Part shown: positions 9,280 to 16,899 of the stretch, one piece after another
Position numbering within the stretch: the first letter of the stretch is position 1
Layout: each line of letters starts with the position of its first letter
Assembly (NCBI RefSeq): GCF_000960475.2
Contig: NZ_JZDQ02000022.1
Span: 42,905 to 106,904 of the forward strand
Reading direction: 5' to 3'
Length of the DNA stretch: 64,000 nucleotides
Origin: Nocardioides luteus
GTDB lineage: Bacteria > Actinomycetota > Actinomycetes > Propionibacteriales > Nocardioidaceae
Notes under the pieces: generated by a model
What the model was told of the DNA's origin: nothing
Seen by the model: only the letters and a program-made list of their open reading frames with translations
The model's database searches: none
Position numbers and translations under genes: made by a program

Positions 9280-10050
9280 TCAGTTGGTGATGACGAACTC
9301 GACGCGTCGGTTGCGCGCGTCCGGCTTGCCAGGGACGATCGGGCGGGTCTCGCCGTAGCCCTTCGAGGAGAGCCGGTCGGCCTCGACCCCCAGGCTCACC
9401 AAGGTGTCCAGGACCCGCTTGGCCCGGCGTTCGCTCAGGTCCTGGGTGTGCGCGAGCATCCCGGTGATGTCGGCGTGACCTTCGATCCGTACCGTGACGT
9501 CCGGATGGTCGGTCAGCGTCGCCGCCAGCGCCTTGACCACACCGAGCCCGGCGCTGGTCAGTACGTCGCTGTTGTGCTCGAAGCCGATCGACCGGAACCT
9601 GTCCAGCTCGGCCTGCGCCGCCTCGCGCTGCTCTGCGGCCGGGGTCGGCGACGCTTCCGCGGTGGGCTCCTCCGACACCGACGGCTCGGGCTCCGCGGTC
9701 GCCTCGGCCTCGTCGGCCTCGTCGGCCTCGTCGGGATCGGTGGCGCTTGCGTCCTCACCGGTGACCGCACCGTCCGGGCCGAAGGCCTGGACGACGCGTA
9801 CGCCGCTGACGTCCTCGACGAGCGCACCGGCCTCGACCGCAGCGCCCTCGGTCTTCGCGGTGACCTCGCCGTCGCGCCCGGTGAAGGCGACCTCCACGTC
9901 GTCGAGCCCGGCCTCGGACAGGGCGGCGGCCGCCTTGTCGGCCAGCTTGTCCTCGACCCGCTCGCGGAAGACCGTGTCCTGGACCGCGGTGAGCCCGCCG
10001 AGCAGGACCACGCCGACGATCACGGGCAGGACGATGCGGCGCAGCTTCAT
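9280..10050 (-). CDS. OmpA-family peptidoglycan-associated protein
   Basis: 256-aa envelope protein. One N-terminal membrane segment or signal anchor (VLPVIVGVVLLGGL, about residues 7-20) is followed by a BON-like segment, an acidic Asp/Glu/Ala/Pro linker (about 105-145) and a C-terminal OmpA domain (about 150-256). The OmpA peptidoglycan-binding signature is visible as RIEGHADITG, then LSERRAKRVLDTLVSLGV and GYGETRPIVPG. Non-covalent attachment to the cell wall is expected. Its ATG overlaps the stop of the upstream gene by 4 nt, so the two are translationally coupled and probably work together at the envelope. Confidence 0.85.
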   Translation of the reverse strand: MKLRRIVLPVIVGVVLLGGLTAVQDTVFRERVEDKLADKAAAALSEAGLDDVEVAFTGRDGEVTAKTEGAAVEAGALVEDVSGVRVVQAFGPDGAVTGEDASATDPDEADEADEAEATAEPEPSVSEEPTAEASPTPAAEQREAAQAELDRFRSIGFEHNSDVLTSAGLGVVKALAATLTDHPDVTVRIEGHADITGMLAHTQDLSERRAKRVLDTLVSLGVEADRLSSKGYGETRPIVPGKPDARNRRVEFVITN

Positions 10051-10979
10051 GCCTTCGCCCCGGAGGCGTCGTCCTCGGCGGCTTCGACAGCGGCGACCTC
10101 GGCCGCGTCCTCGGCCAGCGCCTCGGCCTTGTCCTCGGCGTCGGTGATCTCGTCGACGTCAGCGAAGTCGACCTTCTCGTTGAACTTCACGCTGCGGTCC
10201 TGACCGCCGACCAGATAGTCCTGGTACTCCTTCAGCCCGTCCTCGTCACCATCGGCGAGGAACTGCGCCTGGCGCGCCCACGAGCTCGCCGACGGCGCGA
10301 ACCGCACGCCCTCCGCCTTGATCGCCGCGCGGAGCTCGTCCTCCGTGGCGCTGGCGACACTGGCGTACGTCGCATAGCCCTGGGCCTTCAGCGCGGCGTC
10401 GATCTTCGGGCCGATGCCCTCGATCCGCTTGAGGTCCTGCGGCTCCTGCTCCTGCTGCGCCGCCTCACGCGCGACGGACTCCGCCTCGGCGACGACCGCG
10501 GCCTCGGCCGTGACCTCGGGCTCGACCTCGGCCGTGGCCTCGACCTCGGGCTCGACCTGGGTCGCCGGCTCGGACTCCGGCTCGGGCTCCGGCTCGGTCT
10601 CCGGCTCGGTCTCCGGCTCGATCTCGGTCTCCGGCTCGGACGCGGCCGTGTCCTCCGACTCGGCTCGGGCAACGGGGACCGCAGCGGCCTCGACCTCGGC
10701 CTCGACCTCGGACTCGACCTCGGACTCGACCTCGGACTCGACCTCGGACTCGACCTCGGACTCGACCTCGGACTCGACCTCGGACACAGCCTCGGACACA
10801 GCCTCGGGCTCGCCCTCGGACTCCGAGGTGGTGTCGACCTTCGGCGCCGCGATGTCCGCCGACTCCTCGACGACGGCGGTGCGCTTGCTGCGGCGGCCCC
10901 AGATCAGCCAGCCGACGAGCAGTCCGATCGCGAACGCGACCAGGATGAATACCAAGCTCTGGGCGATGAACCAGCCCAT
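10047..10979 (-). CDS. Membrane-anchored acidic-repeat protein with a helix-hairpin-helix domain
   Basis: 310-aa protein: one N-terminal membrane segment (SLVFILVAFAIGLLVGWLIW), a stop-transfer RRSKR, a long Glu/Val/Ser/Pro-rich linker (about residues 40-190), then a helix-hairpin-helix segment LKRIEGIGPKIDAALKAQGY of the kind found in 'flap-endonuclease-like' DUF proteins, and an acidic tail. The linker includes heptad-like SEVE repeats from a 12-bp tandem array. The HhH unit could bind nucleic acid, but its role in a membrane protein is unknown. ATG 10979 follows a GGAGG site; longer frames reaching 11123 are unsupported. It is the first gene of a two-gene operon with the OmpA protein. Confidence 0.8.
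   Translation of the reverse strand: MGWFIAQSLVFILVAFAIGLLVGWLIWGRRSKRTAVVEESADIAAPKVDTTSESEGEPEAVSEAVSEVESEVESEVESEVESEVESEVESEVEAEVEAAAVPVARAESEDTAASEPETEIEPETEPETEPEPEPESEPATQVEPEVEATAEVEPEVTAEAAVVAEAESVAREAAQQEQEPQDLKRIEGIGPKIDAALKAQGYATYASVASATEDELRAAIKAEGVRFAPSASSWARQAQFLADGDEDGLKEYQDYLVGGQDRSVKFNEKVDFADVDEITDAEDKAEALAEDAAEVAAVEAAEDDASGAKA
10711..10782. repeat. 12-bp tandem array coding SEVE repeats
   Basis: Six perfect tandem copies of GACTCGACCTCG run from 10711 to 10782. Degenerate copies (GACACAGCCTCG) continue to about 10806, and related CTCGG/CTCCGG repeats lie at about 10570-10640. On the coding strand each unit encodes four acidic-rich residues. Such arrays expand and contract by slippage in steps that keep the frame. 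Confidence 0.9.
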
Positions 10980-11208
10980 GAGGAACCTCCAGATGACTTG
11001 CGGTGTGTGAGAGAGAACCGGCCTCTGGCACCGAACGACGGGCGCGCTGGAACGGACCACCGCAAGTCGCCCCGCAGACCGCCGAACTCGGCCGAACGCG
11101 CGGACGCTCCCACATATCCGCATGGCAGGGAAAGACCCGCCACGCGATGGCTACCGATCCGTTGCCGAACTGTCGCTCAGACCAGGACGAACAGCCACGA
11201 GAACACCC

Positions 11209-11565
11209 TCACAGCCCGCGCACCAGGCGTTCCGGCGCGATGTGCCGATAGGCGTCCTCACAGACCTCGGCGACCTCGGACCAGTCGACGTCACCATCGA
11301 GCCGCATACCGATCCAGCCCCGCCCACCGACGTAGGGAGGGACGAAGAAGCGCTCGGGATCGGCACCGACCACCTCGTCCTGCACCCCCGCGGCAGCGGC
11401 CGCCCACAGATGCGGCTCGTCGCGCCCGTGATGCCCGTGCGGCCACAGCATCACGAACTGCTTCCTCACGAAGAACCCCGGTGCACCATGGCTGACCCGC
11501 TCAGCACTCTCCGGGAACCGGAGACAGATCTCCCGGACCCGGTCGGTCAGCTGCTGCGGTGTCAC
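11209..11565 (-). CDS. MmcQ/YjbR family protein
   Basis: 118-aa small protein of the MmcQ/YjbR (CyaY-like fold) family. Recognisable points are the N-terminal helix with CLRFPESAERVSHGAPGFFVRKQF, the central tryptophan strand FVMLWPHGH and the C-terminal GWIGMRLDGDVDWSEVAEVCEDAYR. The family is annotated as DNA binding, but biochemical support is thin. It starts with GTG at 11565, 10 nt after the ASCH gene, in the same direction, so the two probably form an operon. The roughly 230-bp space between its stop and the HhH gene holds the promoter of the latter and nothing else I can identify. Confidence 0.8.
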   Translation of the reverse strand: MTPQQLTDRVREICLRFPESAERVSHGAPGFFVRKQFVMLWPHGHHGRDEPHLWAAAAAGVQDEVVGADPERFFVPPYVGGRGWIGMRLDGDVDWSEVAEVCEDAYRHIAPERLVRGL

Positions 11566-11575
11566 TCGGGCTCGT

Positions 11576-12124
11576 TCACTCAGGCTTGGGCCAGATGAGC
11601 TCGAAGCGCTCCAGGACGACGGGCATGTCCTCGGCGAAACCGCGGTCGTGACCGGCCTCCTCGGAGAAGAAGCGGCGATGGACCTCGCGCCAGTGCTCCA
11701 GGGTGCCGTCGCCCTCCCCCTCGGCCCGAGCGTGCTCCTCGGAGACCTCGTCGAAGGGCACCACGTCGACCGCGGTCGTCACGACGAGAGCCCGCGGGTG
11801 CCCGTCGCCGTCGAGCACGATCCCCAGGGTGCCGACGGTCGGGATCGGCTCCTCGGCGGCCTCGTAGTCCCACAGGGCCGAGGCGGTCGCCGTCTTCACA
11901 CCCTCGAGGACGAGCTCGAGGAGCTCGTTGGACTGCTCCGGCGTACCGCCGAAGGCCCAGGCCGGCGGCTGCAGCGCCTCCAGCGGCGACGCGCCGAAGT
12001 AACCAGGTGCGGCGCTGAGGTGGGCATGGTGCTTCACGTCCTCCCAGAACGCGGCGACCTCAGCCTCCTGCTGCGAGTCGGAGACAGGTGCTTCAGGCGC
12101 AGGGGTCACGGCGTCGTCGCTCAT
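11576..12124 (-). CDS. ASCH domain protein
   Basis: 182-aa protein containing an ASCH domain, a PUA-like RNA-binding fold. Evidence is the segment ELVLEGVKTATASALWDYE, then VGTLGIVLDGDGHPRALVVTTAVDVVPFDEV and EHWREVHRRFF, matching the conserved G-x-K-x-x-T loop and strand order. ASCH proteins are proposed to bind RNA or modified nucleosides; one bacterial member cleaves N4-acetylcytidine. I cannot assign an activity here. An in-frame GTG at 12133 could add three residues; neither start has a clear ribosome site. It precedes the YjbR gene by 10 nt. Confidence 0.75.
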   Translation of the reverse strand: MSDDAVTPAPEAPVSDSQQEAEVAAFWEDVKHHAHLSAAPGYFGASPLEALQPPAWAFGGTPEQSNELLELVLEGVKTATASALWDYEAAEEPIPTVGTLGIVLDGDGHPRALVVTTAVDVVPFDEVSEEHARAEGEGDGTLEHWREVHRRFFSEEAGHDRGFAEDMPVVLERFELIWPKPE

Positions 12125-12149
12125 AGGCGACACTCAATCACAGTTGGCG

Positions 12150-12977
12150 CTAGCCGTGCCGGGACTCCACGGAGGTACGCGGCGCGGCGGATCGTGCCGT
12201 CACCAGCCGGCCCTCGACGTGCCAGCCGAGGCCGGCGTAGAGCGGCTCGCCCATCTCGCTGGCGACCAGGAGGCCGCGGACCGCGCCGGCCTCGCGAGCG
12301 GCCGAGGCGAGCAGGCTCATCACCGCGCCGCCGAGACCGCGGCGTCGGTGGTCGGGGTCGGTCTGGATGCGGTCGGCGACGGCGTCGGCGCCGATGACGG
12401 CGATCGTTCCGCCTGCCGCCGTGGTCTCACCCGAGCGGACGGTCACCGTGATGATGCCGCCGTCGCGCTCCACCTCGGCGCGGTAGCCCTCCGGAAGCTC
12501 CCGGACCTCGTGCGTGGCGAGGTCGATCGACATCAGCGCCTCCTCGGCCTCGTTGGGGGTCAGGCCGCCCTCGAGGAACCACGGACGTACGCCGGCGGGC
12601 GACTCGGTCACCACCGACAACCATGCCTCGGGCGTGGCCCGCACCGCGTCGACGAGCCCGGCGAGCGTGTCCGCCTCGTCGGTCGCCACCCACTCGACGC
12701 TCCGTCCCGGCTCCCCCACCTCGACGCGTACGCCGCCGGCCACCGCGGCGGGCCGCGGCAAGCCCCGCGCGTAGGCCCAGCCCCGGGCCCACCGGGAGAC
12801 CGTGTCCGGGAGATCAGCGGCATCGGCGGCCGCGGCGAGGGCGGCCTGACGGCCGCGGTACCACTCGCTCAGGACCGTCATGACCAGCATCACGAAGGCC
12901 AGCGCGATGGCGCGAAGGTCCAGTGACACGAACCCGACGACCGTCAGCGCAACCGCGACGACGTACCCGAACCACAT
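12150..12977 (-). CDS. GNAT acetyltransferase with an N-terminal two-helix membrane segment
   Basis: 275-aa protein. The C-terminal half is a GNAT domain: the acetyl-CoA loop is seen as [26 protein letters not shown] (R/Q-x-x-G-x-G/A type), followed by YAGLGWHVEGRLVTA. A degenerate GNAT-like half precedes it. Residues 1-45 form two short hydrophobic helices (YVVAVALTVVGFVSL and AIALAFVMLVMTVLS), unusual for a GNAT enzyme. The membrane segment may be part of the protein, or translation may start later at a Met near residue 37. ATG 12977 has GGAGG 10 nt upstream, supporting the longer form. The substrate is unknown. Confidence 0.65.
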   Translation of the reverse strand: MWFGYVVAVALTVVGFVSLDLRAIALAFVMLVMTVLSEWYRGRQAALAAAADAADLPDTVSRWARGWAYARGLPRPAAVAGGVRVEVGEPGRSVEWVATDEADTLAGLVDAVRATPEAWLSVVTESPAGVRPWFLEGGLTPNEAEEALMSIDLATHEVRELPEGYRAEVERDGGIITVTVRSGETTAAGGTIAVIGADAVADRIQTDPDHRRRGLGGAVMSLLASAAREAGAVRGLLVASEMGEPLYAGLGWHVEGRLVTARSAAPRTSVESRHG

Positions 12978-13006
12978 CCGCCGAGGAGCCTCCACGCCGA
13001 CCGACC

Positions 13007-13645
13007 CTACCCGGCCCGGCCGACCCGCTCCCGCAGCGTCGCCACCCCCGGCCCGTCCAGATCCGCCAGCGCGACCGCACGACCGGAGAGCGCCATCGCC
13101 AGCGCCTCGCTGGGACCGGAGACCTCCGCTCCCTCGCCCCACGACCAGTCCTGGTCGCTCGCGCGCAGCGCGAGCCCGTCGAGCCGGCCGGCCGGAACCA
13201 CCCCGAGCGAGGCCTGCTTGGTGGGCAGCCAGTCGAGCACCGCACGCCAGTCCTCGAGCGGGACGTCGGTGTCGAGCCCGAGCGGCCGGGCGCAGTCGCG
13301 CAGGTGGATGCAGTGGTCGGTGAACTGGCCCATCGGGCCGACGCCGGGCGCCGGCACCCGCTTCCCGGCGTACGTCCTGAGCAGACCGGTCAGCTCCGCG
13401 ACCGGCCGCCGCGCCTGCTCCTCGGCGATCGCGGCGGAGGCGCGGTCGATGGAGCCGCCGGCCCGCAACGTACGCCACAGCAGCCGTCCGATCCCGACCG
13501 AGAACGGCATCGCGCTGTGCCCCAGCACCTCCCTCACCGTCCAGGCCGAGCAGAGGCTCGGCGTCTCCAGCTGTGACTCGTCGAGGCCGTCGAAGAAGTC
13601 GGCGAGCAGGCGGCGGTTGGCTGCGGTGCGGGCGGCTACGTCCAT
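13007..13645 (-). CDS. Mycothiol-dependent maleylpyruvate-isomerase-family protein (DinB-like)
   Basis: 212-aa protein of the MDMPI_N/DinB superfamily, a four-helix bundle that typically uses three His residues to bind a metal and mycothiol as cofactor. Visible histidines are in VREVLGHSAMPF (about residue 43) and TDHCIHLRDCARPLG (about 110-114). The N-terminus LLADFFDGLDESQLETPSLCSAWTVREV is characteristic. Most members are uncharacterised; a thiol-transfer or isomerase role is inferred from family. It lies upstream of the GNAT gene in the same orientation with a 29-bp gap, so co-transcription is likely. Confidence 0.8.
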   Translation of the reverse strand: MDVAARTAANRRLLADFFDGLDESQLETPSLCSAWTVREVLGHSAMPFSVGIGRLLWRTLRAGGSIDRASAAIAEEQARRPVAELTGLLRTYAGKRVPAPGVGPMGQFTDHCIHLRDCARPLGLDTDVPLEDWRAVLDWLPTKQASLGVVPAGRLDGLALRASDQDWSWGEGAEVSGPSEALAMALSGRAVALADLDGPGVATLRERVGRAG

Positions 13646-13657
13646 GCCGCCATCGTG

Positions 13658-14926
13658 TCAGGCCGCGGCCTCCTCCGGGACCGGCTCGACGGCCGACTTC
13701 GTCCCGGCGTAGACGTCCCGGTCGATCTCACCGGCACCGTGGGCGACCAGCAGCGCGACCATGGTGTCGCCGTTGACGTTGAGGAACGTACGCAGGATCC
13801 CGGTGAACCAGTCGACGGCGATCAGCAGCCCGGCGGCCTCGATGGGCAGGTCCAGCGACGTGGCCAGGAAGATCGCGACGACCGGGAACCCGCCGGGCAC
13901 CGTGATCGTGCCGATGTTGAGCAGCACCGCGAGCGCCATGCCGAGAGCGATGTCTCCGGGCGAGAGCGAGACGCCGGAGGCCTGGGCGATGAAGAGCACC
14001 ACGATCGTGTAGTTGAGGACCGCGCCGCACGAGCCCATCGTCATCCCCAGGCAGAGGGTGAAGTCGGCGACCCGCTTCGAGATCCCGAACTTCTCGACCG
14101 CGTTCTTCAGCACCGTCGGGAAGGTGACCGCCGAGGAGGTCGTGGTGACGGCCACGACGGTCTGCTCGGCGAGCTTGGCCGGCATGAGCAGCGGGTTGAG
14201 CCGGGTGACGGCGACGACCACGACCAGGTAGAGAGCGGAGATGATCACCACCCCGGCCAGGGTCGCGCCGAGGTAGGCGAGGGCGGTGGTGACCACCGCG
14301 AAGCCGACGCGGCCGGCGAGATCCGCGAGGAGGCAGAAGACCCCGATCGGGGCCAGCAGCATGACGTACCTGATCATCAGCAGGACGATCGCCTGGACCT
14401 GCTCGAAGAACGGGAGCACCACGGTCGGGCCGTTCACGGCGGTGTAGCGGTTGAGCGCGAGGCCGAAGAGCAGGGCGAAGACGATGATCGGCACCATCGC
14501 GCCGGTGGCCATCGCCTCGACCACGTTGGTCGACACGAAGCCGGTCACCGTCTGCTGCCACCCGACCGCGGTCTCCGCGGCCGAGTCGGTCAGCGCCGGG
14601 TCGAGCGCGCCGTCGTAGCGCATCCCCGTGCCCGGCTGGATCAGCTCCGCGAGCCCCCAGCCGACGAAGGCGGCGACCACCGCGAAGCCCAGCATCCAGC
14701 CGAAGGTCGCACCCGCCATCCTGCCCGCCCCGGCACCGGTCATCGCGCCCGTCGCGACGATCACCGACGAGGCCACCAGCGGGACGATCGACATCTGGAT
14801 CAGCCGGATGAAGATGTCACCGACGAACTTGAGGTTCGCCGCCCACTCCCCCACCACCAGGCCGAAGACGATGCCGGCGATCGCGCCGACGAGGATCAGG
14901 ACGGCTGGGGACTTCAGGACCTTCAT
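13658..14926 (-). CDS. Dicarboxylate/amino acid:cation symporter (DAACS family)
   Basis: 422-aa polytopic membrane transporter of the GltP/DctA type. Multiple hydrophobic helices span the whole length. Family motifs include the serine-rich re-entrant loop VVAVTTTSSAVTFPTVLKNA, the following MGSCGAVLNY (equivalent to the NMDGT region, but not matching it exactly) and the second loop PGGFPVVAIFLATSL. It should import C4-dicarboxylates or acidic amino acids with Na+ or H+; exact substrate not decided. ATG 14926 is preceded by GGAGGAG at a good distance. The gene ends 12 nt before the MDMPI gene. Its promoter region (14927-15050) is shared divergently with the whiB7 leader. Confidence 0.88.
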   Translation of the reverse strand: MKVLKSPAVLILVGAIAGIVFGLVVGEWAANLKFVGDIFIRLIQMSIVPLVASSVIVATGAMTGAGAGRMAGATFGWMLGFAVVAAFVGWGLAELIQPGTGMRYDGALDPALTDSAAETAVGWQQTVTGFVSTNVVEAMATGAMVPIIVFALLFGLALNRYTAVNGPTVVLPFFEQVQAIVLLMIRYVMLLAPIGVFCLLADLAGRVGFAVVTTALAYLGATLAGVVIISALYLVVVVAVTRLNPLLMPAKLAEQTVVAVTTTSSAVTFPTVLKNAVEKFGISKRVADFTLCLGMTMGSCGAVLNYTIVVLFIAQASGVSLSPGDIALGMALAVLLNIGTITVPGGFPVVAIFLATSLDLPIEAAGLLIAVDWFTGILRTFLNVNGDTMVALLVAHGAGEIDRDVYAGTKSAVEPVPEEAAA

Positions 14927-15056
14927 CGGGTCTCCTCCTACGTCGGGGACGGCGGTCTCCCGGACGCTAACGAGGCCGCGTACGCCACGGGTTAAGCCGC
15001 CGTCACCGGCACGTTTCCGCCGACAAACCAGTGGTAGGGCGCAGGGCGGGATGAAT

Positions 15057-15152
15057 ACCATGGTTGTCATGCGCGAGACGACGATCTGCAAGACCCCGGG
15101 CCGGCCGGTCCTGGGCGTGGATTTTGTGCGCACGGAGCCGCATCAGGCGTAG
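15057..15152 (+). CDS. Short upstream ORF in the whiB7-like leader
   Basis: A 27-codon ORF starts at ATG 15069 and ends at TAG 15150-15152; in-frame ATGs also occur at 15051 and 15060. A TACCAT -10-like hexamer at 15057-15062 puts the transcript start at about 15069, so the peptide would be read from a leaderless message. The peptide begins MRETTICKTPGRP and ends RTEPHQA. It is followed 19 nt later by an intrinsic terminator and then by the whiB7-like gene. In mycobacteria and Streptomyces a short upstream ORF plus terminator controls whiB7/wblC by attenuation, so I read this as the same device. The coordinates include the -10 element. Confidence 0.65.
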   Translation, partial: TMVVMRETTICKTPGRPVLGVDFVRTEPHQA

Positions 15153-15171
15153 GTGCTCAGTCGCACCCACC

Positions 15172-15205
15172 AGGGCCGCTCCGATCGACGGGGGCGGCCC
15201 TTTCT
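15172..15205 (+). terminator. Intrinsic terminator (attenuator) in the whiB7-like leader
   Basis: The stem AGGGCCGC (15172-15179) pairs with GCGGCCCT (15194-15201), extended by three inner pairs and followed by a T-rich TTTCTC run. It lies between the short upstream ORF and the whiB7-like start codon, facing the coding direction. Read-through would be needed to express the regulator. This is the expected arrangement for translation-dependent attenuation. Confidence 0.8.
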
Positions 15206-15241
15206 CATGTCCAGCAGCAGCATCACCAGGAGGTGAACGAG

Positions 15242-15583
15242 ATGGAGATCATCACACTTTTCGGAGACGGCAACAGCTCCAAGACCTATGAGCTGACGCT
15301 GAAGCACCCGACTCCCCAGACCGACGAGTGGGCCTGCGTGGGCGAGGACCCGGAGCTCTTTCACCCCGACGACCTCGCCCAGCTCGCCGAAGCCCAGGAG
15401 GTCTGCGCGGACTGCCCGATGCGCCAGACCTGCCTCGATCTCGGCGTCGCCCGCCGGGAGTGGGGCGTGTGGGGCGGTGTCCTGCTGGAGAGCGGCAGAC
15501 CCCGGGACACTCCCAGGATCGCCGGGAGAAAGCCCTACAAGCGCAGCCAGGAAGCGATCGCTCGCGCCCGCAGGATCGCCTGA
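15242..15583 (+). CDS. whiB7: WhiB7/WblC-like iron-sulfur transcription factor
   Basis: 113-aa WhiB-family protein. The four cluster-binding cysteines appear as WACVGEDPELF, then EVCADCPMRQTC (C-x2-C-x5-C). The WhiB-family turn is REWGVWGGVL. It is followed by a basic Gly-Arg-Pro tail (SGRPRD, then GRKPYKR), resembling the AT-hook tail of WhiB7. WhiB7 binds the primary sigma factor and activates antibiotic-resistance genes in response to ribosome stress. The tail and the attenuated leader support WhiB7 over other WhiB types. ATG 15242 has GGAGGTGA at 15229-15236; a GTG at 15233 lies inside that site and is less likely. Confidence 0.75.
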   Translation: MEIITLFGDGNSSKTYELTLKHPTPQTDEWACVGEDPELFHPDDLAQLAEAQEVCADCPMRQTCLDLGVARREWGVWGGVLLESGRPRDTPRIAGRKPYKRSQEAIARARRIA

Positions 15584-15600
15584 AGCACCGGGCGCGTCAC

Positions 15601-15696
15601 GCCGAGTCGGCTCATCGTGACCAGAAATGCCGCCGAGTCGGCTCGTCATGACGAGCCGACTCGGCAGGTTTGGACGTCAGAACGCGCCGACTCGGC
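15601..15696. repeat. Family B palindromic repeat cluster 1
   Basis: GCCGAGTCGGC at 15601-15611 is followed by a perfect 34-bp palindrome at 15632-15665 with GCCGAGTCGG arms and a GTCATGAC centre, and by GCCGACTCGGC at 15686-15696. This fills the space between the whiB7-like stop and the stop of the leftward ald gene. It may act as a bidirectional terminator. Related copies are at 44267, 45601 and 46741. Confidence 0.85.
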
Positions 15697-15715
15697 CTCA
15701 GACCGGTCAGGCCAG

Positions 15716-16831
15716 TCAGGCCAGGACGGTCTCCAGCGCGACCGCGTCGATCCCGACCGCCTCGCCCACCGGGGCGTTGGTCAGCTCGCCGGCGTGGGTG
15801 TTGAGACCCTTGGCGAGCGCGGCATCGTCGCGCAGGGCCTGGGCCCAGCCCTTGTTGGCCAGCGCGACCGCGTACGGCATGGTCGCATTCGTCAACGCAT
15901 AGGTCGAGGTGTTCGGCACCGCACCCGGCATGTTCGCCACGCAGTAGAACGTGGAGTTGTGGACCTGATAGGTCGGCTCCGCATGGGTGGTGGCGTGGGA
16001 GTCCTCGAAACACCCACCCTGATCGATCGCGATATCGACCAGCACCGAACCCGGCTTCATCCGCGAGACCAGATCGTTGGAGACCAGCTTCGGCGCCGCC
16101 GCGCCGGGGATCAGCACGGCGCCGATGACCAGGTCGGCCTGCAGCACCTGCTCCTCGAGCGCGAGCTTGTTCGACGCCAGCCCGTGGACCTGGTTGGAGT
16201 AGCGCCAAAACGACATCCGCAGCTTCTCCAGGTCGGTGTCCAGCAGAGTGACATCCGCGCCCATCCCGAGCGCGATGTTGGCGGCGTTCTGGCCGGAGAC
16301 ACCCGCACCGATGATCACCACCTTGGCGTTGGCCACACCACCGACACCACCCATCAGGGTGCCCCGGCCACCCTGGGCCTTGAGGAGGTTGTAGGCACCC
16401 ACCTGCGGCGCCAGACACCCGGCCACCTCCGACATCGGGTACAGCAACGGCAGCGCCCGGTTGGCCAGCTCGACCGTCTCATACGCGATCGCGGTGACCT
16501 TCTTCGCCAACAACTCCTGCGTCAACGGCTTGTCCGCGGCCAGGTGAAGGTAAGTGAACAGGGTCAGGCCTTCCCGCAGACGGTGGTACTCCTCCGCCAC
16601 GGGCTCCTTGACCTTCAGGACCATCTCGGCGTTGCCCCAGGTCTCATCGGCGTCGCCCAGGATCTTGGCGCCCACCGCGGCATACTCGCCATCCGAGATC
16701 GAGGAGCCGACACCGGCGCCGGCCTCGACGAAGACCTCGTGGCCGTTGGCCACCAGCTCGTGAACACCCGAGGGGGTGATCGCCACCCGGTACTCGTGGT
16801 TCTTGACTTCCTTGGGAACGCCGATTCTCAT
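15716..16831 (-). CDS. ald: Alanine dehydrogenase
   Basis: 371-aa NAD-dependent L-alanine dehydrogenase, converting alanine to pyruvate and ammonium or the reverse. The AlaDH/PNT N-terminal domain starts MRIGVPKEVKNHEYRVAITP. The substrate Lys lies in MVLKVKEP and the catalytic His in TYLHLAADK. The NAD-binding glycine motif is VVIIGAGVSGQNAA (about residues 171-184). The C-terminal NSTFYCVANMPGAVPNTST is also typical. Full length for the family. It diverges from an Lrp/AsnC regulator that is very likely its controller. Confidence 0.95.
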   Translation of the reverse strand: MRIGVPKEVKNHEYRVAITPSGVHELVANGHEVFVEAGAGVGSSISDGEYAAVGAKILGDADETWGNAEMVLKVKEPVAEEYHRLREGLTLFTYLHLAADKPLTQELLAKKVTAIAYETVELANRALPLLYPMSEVAGCLAPQVGAYNLLKAQGGRGTLMGGVGGVANAKVVIIGAGVSGQNAANIALGMGADVTLLDTDLEKLRMSFWRYSNQVHGLASNKLALEEQVLQADLVIGAVLIPGAAAPKLVSNDLVSRMKPGSVLVDIAIDQGGCFEDSHATTHAEPTYQVHNSTFYCVANMPGAVPNTSTYALTNATMPYAVALANKGWAQALRDDAALAKGLNTHAGELTNAPVGEAVGIDAVALETVLA

Positions 16832-16899
16832 GGCACAACTGTGGACATGATGTTCGGTTCAGCGCCATAGATTCGCTGATAATTCTCTAGGATCGGTGT

